The notes under the pieces were generated by a model. That model made no database searches, was not told the origin of the DNA, and worked only from the letters and a program-made list of their open reading frames with translations. A DNA stretch of 64,000 nucleotides, from assembly GCA_943370595.1 (NCBI GenBank), contig CALRRO020000020.1, positions 1-64,000 of the forward strand, read 5' to 3'. Shown here piece after piece: positions 38,746-50,633 of the stretch. This DNA comes from Piscinibacter sp943370595. Its GTDB lineage: Bacteria; Pseudomonadota; Gammaproteobacteria; Burkholderiales; Burkholderiaceae_C. A program made the position numbers and the translations under genes. The stretch's first letter is position 1; each line of letters opens with the position of its first letter.

Positions 38746-39078
38746 TCAGGGGGCCGGAGATGCGGGGCCGGCAGGGCCGTCTGCATCGATGACCGGCACA
38801 TGCGTGTCGACCGCTTCGCGCAGCGCCTTGCCCGGCTTGAAATGAGGAACGAGCTTCTCGGGAATGATCACCTGCTCGCCGCTGCGCGGGTTGCGACCCA
38901 CGCGCGGCGGCCGGCGATTGATCGAGAAGCTGCCGAAACCGCGGATCTCGATGCGATGCCCGCGCGCGAGCGCGTCGGACATCGCATCCAGGATCGTCTT
39001 GACCGCGAACTCGGTGTCGCGATGCGTCAGCTGGCTGAATCGCTCAGCCAGCTGGGCCACGAGATCGGAACGCGTCAT
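38746..39078 (-). CDS. ihfB: Integration host factor subunit beta
   Basis: The 110-residue DNA-bending protein of the HU/IHF family shows MTRSDLVAQLAERFSQL and the beta-arm GFGSFSINRRPPRVGRNPRS with the conserved Pro at the DNA-intercalating tip. With IhfA it makes sharp bends at specific sites. It follows rpsA by 23 nt, the classic order in proteobacteria. The Ala/Pro-rich C-terminal extension (ADGPAGPASPAP) is longer than in E. coli. Confidence 0.95.
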   Translation of the reverse strand: MTRSDLVAQLAERFSQLTHRDTEFAVKTILDAMSDALARGHRIEIRGFGSFSINRRPPRVGRNPRSGEQVIIPEKLVPHFKPGKALREAVDTHVPVIDADGPAGPASPAP

Positions 39079-39101
39079 GACCTGCGGTCAGCCTGTGGCG
39101 T

Positions 39102-40817
39102 TTACTCGCTCTTGTTGTCCAGCTTGGCGCGCAGCAGGGCGCCCAGGCTGGTCGTGCCGGCGGTCTCGCGCTCGTTGCTCTGCGACAGGCGCTGCATCGC
39201 TTCCTGCTGGTCGGCGTTGTCCTTCGCCTTGATCGACAACTGGATCGAACGCGTCTTGCGGTCGATGTTGATGATCAGGGTGGTGACTTCGTCGCCTTCC
39301 TTCAGCACGTTGCGGGCGTCTTCGACGCGGTCGCGCGAGATTTCCGAGGCACGCAGGTAGCCGGTGACGTCTTCGGTCAGCTGGATCTCGGCGCCACGCG
39401 CGTCGACCGTCTTGACCTTGCCGTTGACCGTCATGCCGCGGTCGTTGACCGAGGTGTAGCTGGTGAACGGGTCGCTGTCGAGCTGCTTGATGCCCAGCGA
39501 GATGCGCTCGCGGTCCACGTCGACGGCCAGCACCACGGCCTCGACTTCCTGGCCCTTCTTGTAGTTGCGCACCGCGGCTTCGCCCGGCTCGTTCCACGAC
39601 AGGTCGGACAGGTGCACCAGGCCGTCGATGCCGGCGGCAAGACCCACGAACACGCCGAAGTCGGTGATCGACTTGACCGGGCCCTTGACCTTGTCACCGC
39701 GCTGCACGGTGGTGGCGAACTCTTCCCACGGGTTGGCCTTGCACTGCTTCATGCCCAGGCTGATGCGGCGCTTGTCCTCGTCGATCTCGAGCACCATGAC
39801 CTCGACCTCGTCGCCCAGCGACACGATCTTGGCGGGGGCGACGTTCTTGTTGGTCCAGTCCATCTCGGAGACGTGCACCAGGCCTTCGATGCCCGGCTCG
39901 ATCTCGACGAACGCGCCGTAGTCGGCGATGTTCGTGACCTTGCCGAACAGGCGCGTGCCCTGCGGGTAGCGGCGCGACACGCCGTGCCACGGGTCGTCGC
40001 CCAGTTGCTTGATGCCCAGCGAGACGCGGTTCTTCTCGGCGTCGAACTTGAGCACCTTGGCCTGCAGTTCCTGGCCGACCTGAACGACTTCGCTCGGGTG
40101 GCGGACACGGCGCCAGGCCATGTCGGTGATGTGCAGCAGGCCGTCGATGCCGCCGAGGTCGACGAACGCACCGTACTCGGTGATGTTCTTGACCACGCCG
40201 TTGACGATGGCGCCTTCGGTCAGCGTCTCCAGCAGCTTGGCGCGTTCCTCGCCCATCGAGGCTTCGACCACGGCGCGGCGCGACAACACGACGTTGTTGC
40301 GCTTGCGGTCGAGCTTGATGACCTTGAACTCCATGGTCTTGCCCTCGAAGGGCGTCATGTCCTTGACCGGGCGGGTGTCGAGCAGCGAACCGGGCAGGAA
40401 GGCGCGGATGCCGTTGACGAGGACCGTCAGGCCGCCCTTGACCTTGCCGTTGACCGTGCCGACGACGAACTCGCCGGATTCCAGGGCCTTCTCGAGCGAC
40501 AGCCACGAGGCCAGGCGCTTGGCCTTGTCGCGCGATAGGATGGTGTCGCCGTAGCCGTTCTCGATCGCGTCGATGGCCACCGACACGAAGTCGCCGACCT
40601 GGACTTCGAGTTCGCCCTGGTCGTTCTTGAATTCTTCAATGGGCACGTAGGCTTCGGACTTGAGGCCTGCGTTCACCACCACGAAGTTGTAGTCGACACG
40701 CACCACTTCGGCGGTGATGACCTCGCCACTGCGCATCTCGGAGCGCTTCAGCGATTCTTCGAACAGGGCGGCAAACGATTCGCCGCCTTGAGCGGTGGCG
40801 GTTTGGGTTTGGGACAT
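39102..40817 (-). CDS. rpsA: 30S ribosomal protein S1
   Basis: The 571-residue protein has six S1/OB repeats. Recognisable turns include ITEYGAFVDLGGIDGLLHIT, ADYGAFVEIEPGIEGLVHVS and TDFGVFVGLAAGIDGLVHLS. It captures mRNA leaders on the 30S subunit. S1 genes are usually autoregulated at translation; the 107-bp leader region (40818-40924) may hold the site, but no structure is called. If many mRNAs are leaderless here, S1 would be dispensable for those. Confidence 0.97.
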   Translation of the reverse strand: MSQTQTATAQGGESFAALFEESLKRSEMRSGEVITAEVVRVDYNFVVVNAGLKSEAYVPIEEFKNDQGELEVQVGDFVSVAIDAIENGYGDTILSRDKAKRLASWLSLEKALESGEFVVGTVNGKVKGGLTVLVNGIRAFLPGSLLDTRPVKDMTPFEGKTMEFKVIKLDRKRNNVVLSRRAVVEASMGEERAKLLETLTEGAIVNGVVKNITEYGAFVDLGGIDGLLHITDMAWRRVRHPSEVVQVGQELQAKVLKFDAEKNRVSLGIKQLGDDPWHGVSRRYPQGTRLFGKVTNIADYGAFVEIEPGIEGLVHVSEMDWTNKNVAPAKIVSLGDEVEVMVLEIDEDKRRISLGMKQCKANPWEEFATTVQRGDKVKGPVKSITDFGVFVGLAAGIDGLVHLSDLSWNEPGEAAVRNYKKGQEVEAVVLAVDVDRERISLGIKQLDSDPFTSYTSVNDRGMTVNGKVKTVDARGAEIQLTEDVTGYLRASEISRDRVEDARNVLKEGDEVTTLIINIDRKTRSIQLSIKAKDNADQQEAMQRLSQSNERETAGTTSLGALLRAKLDNKSE

Positions 40818-40924
40818 GTGGAGCTTCTCGGTGCAGCTTTCGCTGCGGGTTGAGGTTGAACACTCCGGCGCCTCAGCGTGCCTTGCGGCACTGGAGGGGA
40901 GGCGACGGTCTGTGGCCGATCGAA

Positions 40925-42916
40925 CTACCGAAACGGCCGGCGCTGTTCCCAGGCTTCAAGGACCTGATCCATCGACGCTTCGACGGTGAGGTCCGAGTTG
41001 TCCAGCAGCAGCGCATCCACGGCAGGCTTCAAGGGAGCGACGCTGCGGGACTGGTCCCGAGCATCGCGCGCTTCGAGGTCGGCGCGAAGGGTCGAGATGT
41101 TAGCCGGAATTCCCTTTGAAATCAACTGCTTGTAGCGCCTTTCCGCGCGCATCGCGGCGCTCGCGGTGAGGAAGACCTTGAGGTCGGCGCCTGGGAAGAT
41201 CACCGTGCCCATGTCGCGCCCGTCGGCCACCAGCCCCGGCACGCGGCGGAACGACAGCTGCAGCTGGCGCAGCGCCTCGCGCACCGCGGGCCAGGCGGAC
41301 ACTTTCGAGGCCATCGCGCCGACGTGTTCGGCGCGCAGGGCATCGGCCACGTTCTCGTCGCCCAGGTGGGCGTTGCCGTCGACGAAATGCAGCGGCAGCG
41401 TCGCGGCGATGCGCGCCAGCGAGGCCTCGTCGTCGGCCGCCACGCCGACGCGCATCGCGGTCAGCGCGGTGGCGCGGTAGACCGCGCCGGAGTCGAGGAA
41501 GTGGTAGCCCAGCGCGCGGGCAACGGCGCTGGCCAGCGTGCCCTTGCCCGAGGCGGTCGGGCCGTCGACGGTGATCACCGGCACGGCCTCGACCGGCGTG
41601 CGCACCAGGTCGAACAGGGTCTCGAAGTAGTCGGGGAAGGTCTTGCCGACGCACTTCGGGTCGAGGATGCGCACCGGCACGCCGGCGAAGGCGGCCAGCG
41701 AGAAGCACATCGCGATGCGGTGGTCGTCGTAGGTGTGGATGGACGCCGGGCGCAGCGCGGTGGCTGGCGCCACCTCAATGAAGTCCTCGCCCTCGACCAC
41801 GCCGGCGCCGAGCTTTCGGAGTTCGGCGGCCATCGCGGCGATGCGGTCCGTCTCCTTGACGCGCCAGCTGGCGATGTTGGTCAGCCGGGTCGTGCCGGTG
41901 GCGAACAGGGCCATCACCGCCAGCGTCATCGCCGCGTCGGGGATGTGATTGCAGTCCAGCCTGATCGCCTTCAGTGGCCAGGCGCCGCGCTTCACCTCGA
42001 TGAAGCCGGGGCCGCTGGTGACCGCCGCGCCCATCGCCTGCGCCGCTTCGACGAAGCGGATGTCGCCCTGGATCGAATCGGTGCCCACGCCCTCGATGCG
42101 CACCGGCGCATCGCTCGCCGCGATCGCGCCGAGCGCGACGAAGTAGGAGGCCGACGAGGCATCGCCCTCGACGTGGATCTGGCCCGGCGAGCGGTAGGCG
42201 CTGCCGGCGGGAATCGTGAAGCGCTGCCAGCCCTCGCGTCGCACCGCGATGCCGAAGCGCGCCAGCAGGTTCAGCGTGATCTCGACGTAGGGCTTGGAGA
42301 TCAGCTCGCCCTGTACCTCGACCACGATGTCGGCCGCTTGCGCGACCAGCGGCAGCGCCAGCAGCAGCGCAGTGAGGAACTGGCTGGAGACGTCGCCGCG
42401 CACGCGGATCGGTTGCGCGGTGGCCAGCGGCGCGCTCGCTTCGCCCAGGCGCAGCGGCGGGTAACCCTCTCGGCCGGTGCAGTCGACCGGGCAGCCGAGC
42501 TGGCGCAGTGCGTCGACCAGGTCGCCGATCGGCCGCTCGTGCATGCGCGGCACGCCGGAGAGCTCGAAGCGGCCGCCCTGCGTGGCGGCGAGCAGCGCCA
42601 GCGCGGCGGTCAGCGGGCGCATCGCCGTGCCGGCATTGCCGAGGAACAGCTTCGCCTCGCGCGTGGCCAGGCGCCCGCCCAGGCCGGTCACGCGCAGCGC
42701 GCTGCCGTCGCGCTCGAGCCGGCAGCCGAGCTGGCGCAACGCCTCGAGCATCACCTGCGTGTCGTCGGAGTCGAGCAGGTCGTGCACGACCGTCGTGCCT
42801 TCGCTCAGCCCGGCCAGCAGCAGCACGCGGTTGGAGATGCTCTTCGAGCCGGGCAGGCGGACGGTGCCGGCGGCGGTCGCGAGAGGGGGCAGGTCGAGGA
42901 AGTGGGTGGTGAACAT
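40925..42916 (-). CDS. aroA-cmk: Fused EPSP synthase / cytidylate kinase
   Basis: One 663-residue frame joins two enzymes. Residues 1-430 are 3-phosphoshikimate 1-carboxyvinyltransferase (LPGSKSISNRVLLLAGLSEG, LGNAGTAMRPLTA, SWRVKETDRI). Residues 435-660 are cytidylate kinase (P-loop DGPTASGKGTLAS, LDSGAVYRATAL, VADGRDMGTVIFPGA). The first makes the chorismate precursor EPSP; the second phosphorylates CMP. The two are separate neighbours in most proteobacteria; fusion is known in part of the Burkholderiales. The sequence runs through the junction (VPVITVDGP) without a stop. ATG at 42916 gives MFTTHFLDLPPL. Confidence 0.95.
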   Translation of the reverse strand: MFTTHFLDLPPLATAAGTVRLPGSKSISNRVLLLAGLSEGTTVVHDLLDSDDTQVMLEALRQLGCRLERDGSALRVTGLGGRLATREAKLFLGNAGTAMRPLTAALALLAATQGGRFELSGVPRMHERPIGDLVDALRQLGCPVDCTGREGYPPLRLGEASAPLATAQPIRVRGDVSSQFLTALLLALPLVAQAADIVVEVQGELISKPYVEITLNLLARFGIAVRREGWQRFTIPAGSAYRSPGQIHVEGDASSASYFVALGAIAASDAPVRIEGVGTDSIQGDIRFVEAAQAMGAAVTSGPGFIEVKRGAWPLKAIRLDCNHIPDAAMTLAVMALFATGTTRLTNIASWRVKETDRIAAMAAELRKLGAGVVEGEDFIEVAPATALRPASIHTYDDHRIAMCFSLAAFAGVPVRILDPKCVGKTFPDYFETLFDLVRTPVEAVPVITVDGPTASGKGTLASAVARALGYHFLDSGAVYRATALTAMRVGVAADDEASLARIAATLPLHFVDGNAHLGDENVADALRAEHVGAMASKVSAWPAVREALRQLQLSFRRVPGLVADGRDMGTVIFPGADLKVFLTASAAMRAERRYKQLISKGIPANISTLRADLEARDARDQSRSVAPLKPAVDALLLDNSDLTVEASMDQVLEAWEQRRPFR

Positions 42917-42929
42917 CGGCGGGCAGGGG

Positions 42930-43808
42930 TCAGCGGCTCGGTTTGCCCGCACCCATCTGCCAGCCGCCGCGGGCCTCCGAGGCCTTGCGGATGAGGTCTT
43001 CCAGCGCCTCGGCGTTGCCCGACTTCATGACGTGCTCCATGGCGTCGAGCGCATGGCGAAAGCGCTGCGACTGCTTGAGGATCTCTTCGCGGTTGGACAT
43101 CAGGATGTCGCGCCACACCGCCGGGTCGCTGGCGGCGATGCGGGTGAAGTCGCGGAAGCCCGGCCCGGCCAGCGACAGGAAGTCGCGCCCGGCCGGCTGG
43201 TTGGCCACCGAGTTGAAGTAGCCGAAGGCCAGCATGTGCGGCAGGTGGCTGACGGCAGCGAAGGCGGCGTCGTGGTTCTCCGGCGTCATGCGCAGCACCT
43301 GCGAGCCGATCGCGGCCCAGCAGTCGGTGGCCTTCTGCACCAGCTCGGGTGCGGTCTGCGGCAGCGGCGTCAGGATCACCTGGCGGCCGGAGTACAGCGA
43401 GGCGTCGGCGTGCGCGATGCCGGCCACTTCCTTGCCGGCGATCGGGTGCGCCGGCACGAAGGACGGGATGCGTTCCTTCAGCACGCGGCGTGCCGCGTCG
43501 ACCACGTCGCGCTTGGTCGAGCCGACGTCCATCACCAGCACGTTCGGCTCGACCAGGTGGCGGATCGCCTTGAACGTAGCCTCGGTGGCCGCGACCGGCA
43601 CGGCGATCAGCACGATGTCGGAGCCCGACACCGCGAGCAGCGCCGACTCGGCTGCCTGGTCGATGACGCCGAGCTGGCGCGCCTTCTCGGTCGTCGAGGG
43701 CGACTTGCTGTAGCCGATCACGCGCTTGACGAGGCCGGCGCGCTTGAGCGCCAGGGCGAAGGAGCCGCCCATCAAACCGCAACCGATGACGCCGAGCTGG
43801 TTGAACAT
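42930..43808 (-). CDS. tyrA: Prephenate dehydrogenase
   Basis: The 292-residue enzyme oxidatively decarboxylates prephenate to hydroxyphenylpyruvate for tyrosine. It has the NAD loop GVIGCGLMGGSFALAL and the substrate region HPIAGKEVAGI. It lies 6 nt after pheA and 13 nt before aroA-cmk, within the aromatic amino acid operon. Confidence 0.94.
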   Translation of the reverse strand: MFNQLGVIGCGLMGGSFALALKRAGLVKRVIGYSKSPSTTEKARQLGVIDQAAESALLAVSGSDIVLIAVPVAATEATFKAIRHLVEPNVLVMDVGSTKRDVVDAARRVLKERIPSFVPAHPIAGKEVAGIAHADASLYSGRQVILTPLPQTAPELVQKATDCWAAIGSQVLRMTPENHDAAFAAVSHLPHMLAFGYFNSVANQPAGRDFLSLAGPGFRDFTRIAASDPAVWRDILMSNREEILKQSQRFRHALDAMEHVMKSGNAEALEDLIRKASEARGGWQMGAGKPSR

Positions 43809-43814
43809 CTGGAC

Positions 43815-44921
43815 TCAGTGCACGTCGATGGGGTAGGTCCCCAGGACTTTGAAGAACGCGCAGACGGCGCGAAGTTCCTGCAGCGCCGCCGCCACGTGAG
43901 GCTGGTCGGGGTGGCCCTGCAGATCGATGTAGAAGTAGTACTCCCACTGGCCCGAGCGTGCCGGGCGCGACTCGAAGCGGCTCATCGACACGTCGTGCTT
44001 CTTCAGCGGCACCAGCATGTCGTGCACCGCGCCCGGCCGGTTGGCGACCGAGACCACCAGGCTGGTGCAGTCGTGGCCCGAGGCCGAGGGCCGCGGGTGG
44101 CGGTCGGGGTGGGCGAGGATCGCGAAGCGGGTGCGGTTGTGCGCCTCGTCCTGGATCGCCGGCGACACCAGGTGCAGGCCGAACTCGCTGCCGGCCCGTT
44201 CGCTGGCGATGGCGGCGATCGACGCGTCACGCGCGGCGAGACGCGCGCCTTCGGCGTTGCTCGCCACCGGCCGCCGCTCGGCATGGGGCAGGTGCAGCGA
44301 CAGCCAGCCGTGGCACTGGGCCAGCGCCTGCGGATGTGCGCACACCGCGGTGATGCCGTCGAGCGTGTTCTCGCGGCGCAGCAGGTTGTGGCGTACCAGC
44401 AGGCTGGTCTCGCCGATGATGAACAGCGGGGTGGTCAGGAACAGGTCCAGCGAGCGGGTCACCACGCCCTCGGTCGAGTTCTCCACCGGCACGACGCCGA
44501 AGTCGGCCGAGCCGGCCACGGTGTTGTGCAGCACCTCGTCGAAGTTGGCGCAGGGCACCTTGACGATCGACGAGCCGAAGAAGCCCAGCGCCGCTTCTTC
44601 GCTGAAGGTGCCGGCCGGGCCGAGGTAGGCCACGCGCGTGGGGGTCTCGAGCGCACGGCAGGCCGACATGATCTCGCGCCAGATCGGCGCGACGCTCTCC
44701 GAGCGCAGCGGGCCGGGGTTGACGCTCTTCAGGCCGTCGATGACCTGCGCCTCGCGCTCGGGGCGGAACACCACCGAGCCTTCCTTCTTCTTCAGCTCAC
44801 CGACCTGCAGCGCCAGCGCGGCGCGCCGGTTCAGCAGCGCCAGCAACTCGCGGTCGAGCCCGTCGATCTGGGTGCGCAGTGCAGACAGGTCGGGGTGAGG
44901 CGCGGACGAGGGCTCAGCCAT
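43815..44921 (-). CDS. pheA: Bifunctional chorismate mutase / prephenate dehydratase
   Basis: The 368-residue enzyme makes phenylpyruvate. Residues 10-95 are an AroQ-type mutase (LRTQIDGLDRELLALLNRRA). Residues 95-275 are the dehydratase (AYLGPAGTFSEEAAL; the TRF catalytic motif in NRTRFAIL). Residues 285-360 are an ACT domain with the ESRP phenylalanine-sensing motif, so feedback inhibition is likely. It precedes tyrA directly. The transaminase HisC and SerC usually found beside it in related genomes are absent. Confidence 0.95.
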   Translation of the reverse strand: MAEPSSAPHPDLSALRTQIDGLDRELLALLNRRAALALQVGELKKKEGSVVFRPEREAQVIDGLKSVNPGPLRSESVAPIWREIMSACRALETPTRVAYLGPAGTFSEEAALGFFGSSIVKVPCANFDEVLHNTVAGSADFGVVPVENSTEGVVTRSLDLFLTTPLFIIGETSLLVRHNLLRRENTLDGITAVCAHPQALAQCHGWLSLHLPHAERRPVASNAEGARLAARDASIAAIASERAGSEFGLHLVSPAIQDEAHNRTRFAILAHPDRHPRPSASGHDCTSLVVSVANRPGAVHDMLVPLKKHDVSMSRFESRPARSGQWEYYFYIDLQGHPDQPHVAAALQELRAVCAFFKVLGTYPIDVH

Positions 44922-44955
44922 GGTGTGACAGAAATTGTCGCATCAATGGAAGGGA

Positions 44956-45539
44956 TCACTTCGACGCGGCCCGCGCCGGCGCGGCCGGGGCCTTGGCGGC
45001 GGGCGGCGCGGAGGCCGCGCCCGCCGGTGCCAGCGTCGCCTGCAGCTTGCGCTGCAGTGCCGACAGCTTTCCGTCGAGCAGCGGACCGGCCTCGGCCACC
45101 AGCTTCTGGGTGAAGGCGTTCTGCAACTCGGGCAACTGCTGCTGGAACTTCTTGTTCACCGGCGATTCGAGCCAGGCGATCAGCTGCTTCAGCTCGTCTT
45201 CGCTGAACTTCTCCTCGAGCTGCGTGCCATAGCTGGCCGGCGCGATCTTCACGGCGCGCTCGGCGAGCATCGGCGTGGCCTCGTCGACGAACTTGCGGAT
45301 GTCGGTGTCGATCGACTTGGCGACGGCCTCGCGGCGCGCCGGCGGCACCTGCGACTGCAGCGTCGCCGCCGCCGCCTGCATCATCTGCACCGCCGGGCGT
45401 TCGACGATGGTTCGCGCCAGGCCTTCGATGTTGGACTGTTGCAGCTGCAGCAGCTTGGCGACCAGTTCCTTCTTGGCAGGCGTCTGGGCATGCGCCAGCG
45501 TGGCGCTGGTGATCAGCGCCAGAACAATGAGTGCACGCA

Positions 45540-45540
<1 letters not shown>
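44956..45540 (-). CDS. DUF2059 domain-containing secreted protein
   Basis: The 194-residue protein has a signal peptide (MRALIVLALITSATLAHAQT). A helical DUF2059 domain follows (LIAWLESPVNKKFQQQLPEL). It ends in an Ala/Pro-rich tail (ASAPPAAKAPAAPARAASK). The function is unknown. Its ATG shares a nucleotide with the gyrA stop (TGATG), so it is translated with gyrA. Confidence 0.85.
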
Positions 45541-48176
<2,636 letters not shown>

Positions 48177-48458
48177 GCGGTGGGGCGCGAGGGCGGGCTC
48201 GGTGAGACGCAAGGAGTCGCGCTGCCGTGCGGACAGCGCGCGAAACCTTCGATTCTAAGTGCCGCTGCTTGTAGTACCAGAGCAACATTGCTCCGGACGA
48301 GTGCCGGGGGGCGGCCCAAAATCCCGTCTGGCAAAACCGCTATGGCACAATCCGGCGTCGGTGGTCAGCGCCCGGTAACCGGGGGTTTACCAGCACCATC
48401 CGAACCCGGGTCGGACGTCATTGCAGACCAACTGCTCAATTCCCTCGAGAGGAGAATC
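48177..48458. other. Divergent control region of gyrA and ompA
   Basis: The 282-bp gap contains TAGAAT (48252-48257, minus strand) as a candidate gyrA -10 and CACAAT (48346-48351, plus strand) as a weak ompA -10. A palindrome GAGCAACATTGCTC (48280-48293) lies between them. No -35 is clear. Nothing else was recognised. Confidence 0.4.
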
Positions 48459-49130
48459 ATGAAGAAACTGAACACGGTGGCATCGCTCTTCGCAACGGCC
48501 GCCCTGGCTGCTGCGGCCTCGGGCGTGTCCGCCCAGACCGTGGTCGACAACTGGGTCGACAGCAACGGCAACGTCTGGAAGAACGGCACCAACGAGCTGT
48601 GCTGGCGCGACACCAACTGGACCCCGGCCACCGCCAAGGAAGAGTGCGATGGCGCCCCGAAGAAGGCCCCGCCGCCCCCGCCGCCGGCTCCCGCGCCCGC
48701 CCCGGCGCCCGCCCCGGTCGCTCCGCCGCCCCCGCCGCCGGCTCCCCCGGCTCCGCCGCCCGCCCCGGTCAGCGAGAAGGTCACCTTCGCGGCCGACGCG
48801 TTCTTCGACACCGACAAGGCCGTCCTGAAGCCCGAAGGCAAGGCGAAGCTGGATGACCTGACCAGCAAGATGGGTGGCATCAACCTCGAAGTCATCATCG
48901 CCGTCGGCCACACCGACAGCGACGGCTCCGATGCCTACAACCAGAAGCTGTCGGTGCGCCGTGCCGATGCGGTCAAGGACTACCTGACCAGCAAGGGCGT
49001 CGAGAAGAACCGCGTGTACACCGAAGGCAAGGGCGAGAAGCAGCCCGTGGCCGACAACAAGACCAAGGAAGGCAAGGCGAAGAACCGCCGCGTCGAGATC
49101 GAGGTCGTCGGTACCCGCACCAAGAAGTGA
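48459..49130 (+). CDS. ompA: OmpA family outer-membrane protein
   Basis: The 223-residue protein has a signal peptide (MKKLNTVASLFATAALAAAA). A short domain with WVDSNGNVWKNGTNELCWRD follows. A Pro/Ala linker of about 35 residues leads to an OmpA C-terminal domain (AVGHTDSDGSDAYNQKLSVR) that binds peptidoglycan. There is no full beta-barrel, which is usual for this Burkholderiales OmpA. GAGAGGAG precedes the ATG. A strong terminator follows at 49176. Confidence 0.92.
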   Translation: MKKLNTVASLFATAALAAAASGVSAQTVVDNWVDSNGNVWKNGTNELCWRDTNWTPATAKEECDGAPKKAPPPPPPAPAPAPAPAPVAPPPPPPAPPAPPPAPVSEKVTFAADAFFDTDKAVLKPEGKAKLDDLTSKMGGINLEVIIAVGHTDSDGSDAYNQKLSVRRADAVKDYLTSKGVEKNRVYTEGKGEKQPVADNKTKEGKAKNRRVEIEVVGTRTKK

Positions 49131-49175
49131 TCTCCGGATCCTTCTGACGGAAGCTCGCGACAGCGGGCTCCGCAC

Positions 49176-49207
49176 GAAACCCCGCCTCGGCGGGGTTTCT
49201 TGTTTTT
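49176..49207 (+). terminator. Intrinsic terminator of ompA
   Basis: An 11-bp perfect stem (GAAACCCCGCC with GGCGGGGTTTC) around a TC loop is followed by a T-rich run, TTGTTTTT. It is a textbook rho-independent terminator 46 nt after the ompA stop. Confidence 0.9.
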
Positions 49208-49236
49208 GCGCCGCCATCAAGGTTGCACGGCTTCGC

Positions 49237-49242
49237 TACGAT
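49237..49242 (+). promoter_or_regulatory. Candidate -10 (TACGAT) of ubiG
   Basis: TACGAT ends 7 nt before the ATG and no Shine-Dalgarno is present. It lies 30 nt after the ompA terminator, so ubiG needs its own promoter. No clear -35 is seen. Confidence 0.4.
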
Positions 49243-49249
49243 CCAGTCC

Positions 49250-49960
49250 ATGACCACGACCCTCAATGCCGACCCCCAGGAACTCGCCAAGTTCAGCGAA
49301 CTGGCCCACCGCTGGTGGGACCCGGAAAGCGAGTTCCGGCCCCTTCACCAGATCAACCCGCTGCGCCTGGACTGGATCGCAGGCCTCGTGCCGCTGTCGG
49401 GCAAGCGGGCTCTCGACGTCGGTTGCGGCGGCGGCATCCTGTCCGACGCGATGGCGCGGCGTGGTGCCGAGGTGCTCGGCATCGACCTGGCCAGCAAGCC
49501 GCTGAAGGTGGCTCAGTTGCACGCCATGGAAGCCGGCACGCCCTCGGTGAGCTATCGCGAGGTGGCTGCCGAGGCGCTGGCAGCGGAGTCACCGGCGGCG
49601 TTCGACGTGGTCACCTGCATGGAGATGCTCGAGCACGTGCCCGATCCGTCGTCGATCGTGCAGGCCTGCACGACGCTGGTCAAACCGGGCGGCTGGGTGT
49701 TCTTCTCGACGATCAACCGCAATCCGAAGTCCTTCCTGTTCGCAATCGTCGGCGCCGAGCACGTGCTCAAGCTGCTGCCCAAGGGCACGCACGAGTACGC
49801 GCGCTTCATCCGCCCGAGCGAGCTGACCGGGTGGGCGCGCGCGGCCGGGCTCGACCCCCAAGCCATGCGCGGGCTCGAGTACAACCCGTTCACGCGCCGC
49901 TACTGGCTGTCCGCCGACACCAGCGTCAACTACATGATCGCGTGCAGGAAGCCGGCATGA
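49250..49960 (+). CDS. ubiG: 3-demethylubiquinol 3-O-methyltransferase
   Basis: The 236-residue methyltransferase carries the SAM loop ALDVGCGGGILSDA, with CMEMLEHVPDP and FFSTINRNPKSF typical of UbiG. It performs both O-methylation steps of ubiquinone synthesis. The start MTTTLNADPQELAKF matches the family. It overlaps gph by 4 nt (ATGA). Confidence 0.94.
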   Translation: MTTTLNADPQELAKFSELAHRWWDPESEFRPLHQINPLRLDWIAGLVPLSGKRALDVGCGGGILSDAMARRGAEVLGIDLASKPLKVAQLHAMEAGTPSVSYREVAAEALAAESPAAFDVVTCMEMLEHVPDPSSIVQACTTLVKPGGWVFFSTINRNPKSFLFAIVGAEHVLKLLPKGTHEYARFIRPSELTGWARAAGLDPQAMRGLEYNPFTRRYWLSADTSVNYMIACRKPA

Positions 49961-50622
49961 CGCTGGCCGTGCGTGCCGTGCTGTTCGACCTGGACGGTAC
50001 GCTGATCGACAGCGCCCCGGACCTCGCCGGCGCGGGCAACGACATGCGCTGCGCCCGCGGCCTGCCGCCGCTGCCGCTGTCGCACTTCCGGCCGATGGTC
50101 GGCTCTGGCGCGCGAGGAATGCTCGGGCGTGCGCTGCAGGTGCAGCCGCAGGACGCCGAGTTCGAAGCCTTGCGCGACGAGTTCCTGCAGCGCTACGAGG
50201 CCCGCATGACGCGCGAGACGCGCGTGTTCGAGGCCATGGAGCCGGTGCTGGACGCATTGCAGCGCGACGCTCGGCCCTGGGGCATCGTCACCAACAAGGC
50301 GACACGCTTCTCCGAACCACTGGTGCGTGCGCTGGGACTGCTGGATCAGGCTGCCACGCTTGTCTGCGGTGACACCACGCCCCATGCCAAGCCGCACCCC
50401 GCACCTCTGCTGGAGGCTGCGCGCCGACTCGGCGTGGCGGCGAGCGAGTGCGTCTATGTGGGTGACGACCTGCGCGACGTGCAGGCTGGCCGCGCTGCCG
50501 GCATGGCCACGGTGGCAGCGGCATGGGGTTACCTCGGCGAGGGCGACCCGATCGAGACCTGGGGCGCACAGCACGTGATCGAATCTCCGCGCGCGCTCTT
50601 GCAACTGCTCGCCTTGGCCTAA
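49957..50622 (+). CDS. gph: Phosphoglycolate phosphatase (HAD superfamily)
   Basis: The 221-residue HAD hydrolase has the nucleophile motif FDLDGTLIDSAPDL, motif II in GIVTNKAT and the acidic motif YVGDDLRDVQAG. It removes phosphate from 2-phosphoglycolate. It is cotranslated with ubiG. Its TAA stop is part of the TAAACT hexamer that probably drives ssrA. Confidence 0.9.
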   Translation: MTLAVRAVLFDLDGTLIDSAPDLAGAGNDMRCARGLPPLPLSHFRPMVGSGARGMLGRALQVQPQDAEFEALRDEFLQRYEARMTRETRVFEAMEPVLDALQRDARPWGIVTNKATRFSEPLVRALGLLDQAATLVCGDTTPHAKPHPAPLLEAARRLGVAASECVYVGDDLRDVQAGRAAGMATVAAAWGYLGEGDPIETWGAQHVIESPRALLQLLALA

Positions 50623-50625
50623 ACT
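50599..50625 (+). promoter_or_regulatory. Promoter of ssrA inside the gph 3' end
   Basis: TTGCAA (50599-50604), a 15-nt spacer and TAAACT (50620-50625) stand 8 nt before the first base of tmRNA. The TAA of TAAACT is the gph stop codon. Confidence 0.5.
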
Positions 50626-50633
50626 ATCCGGTT

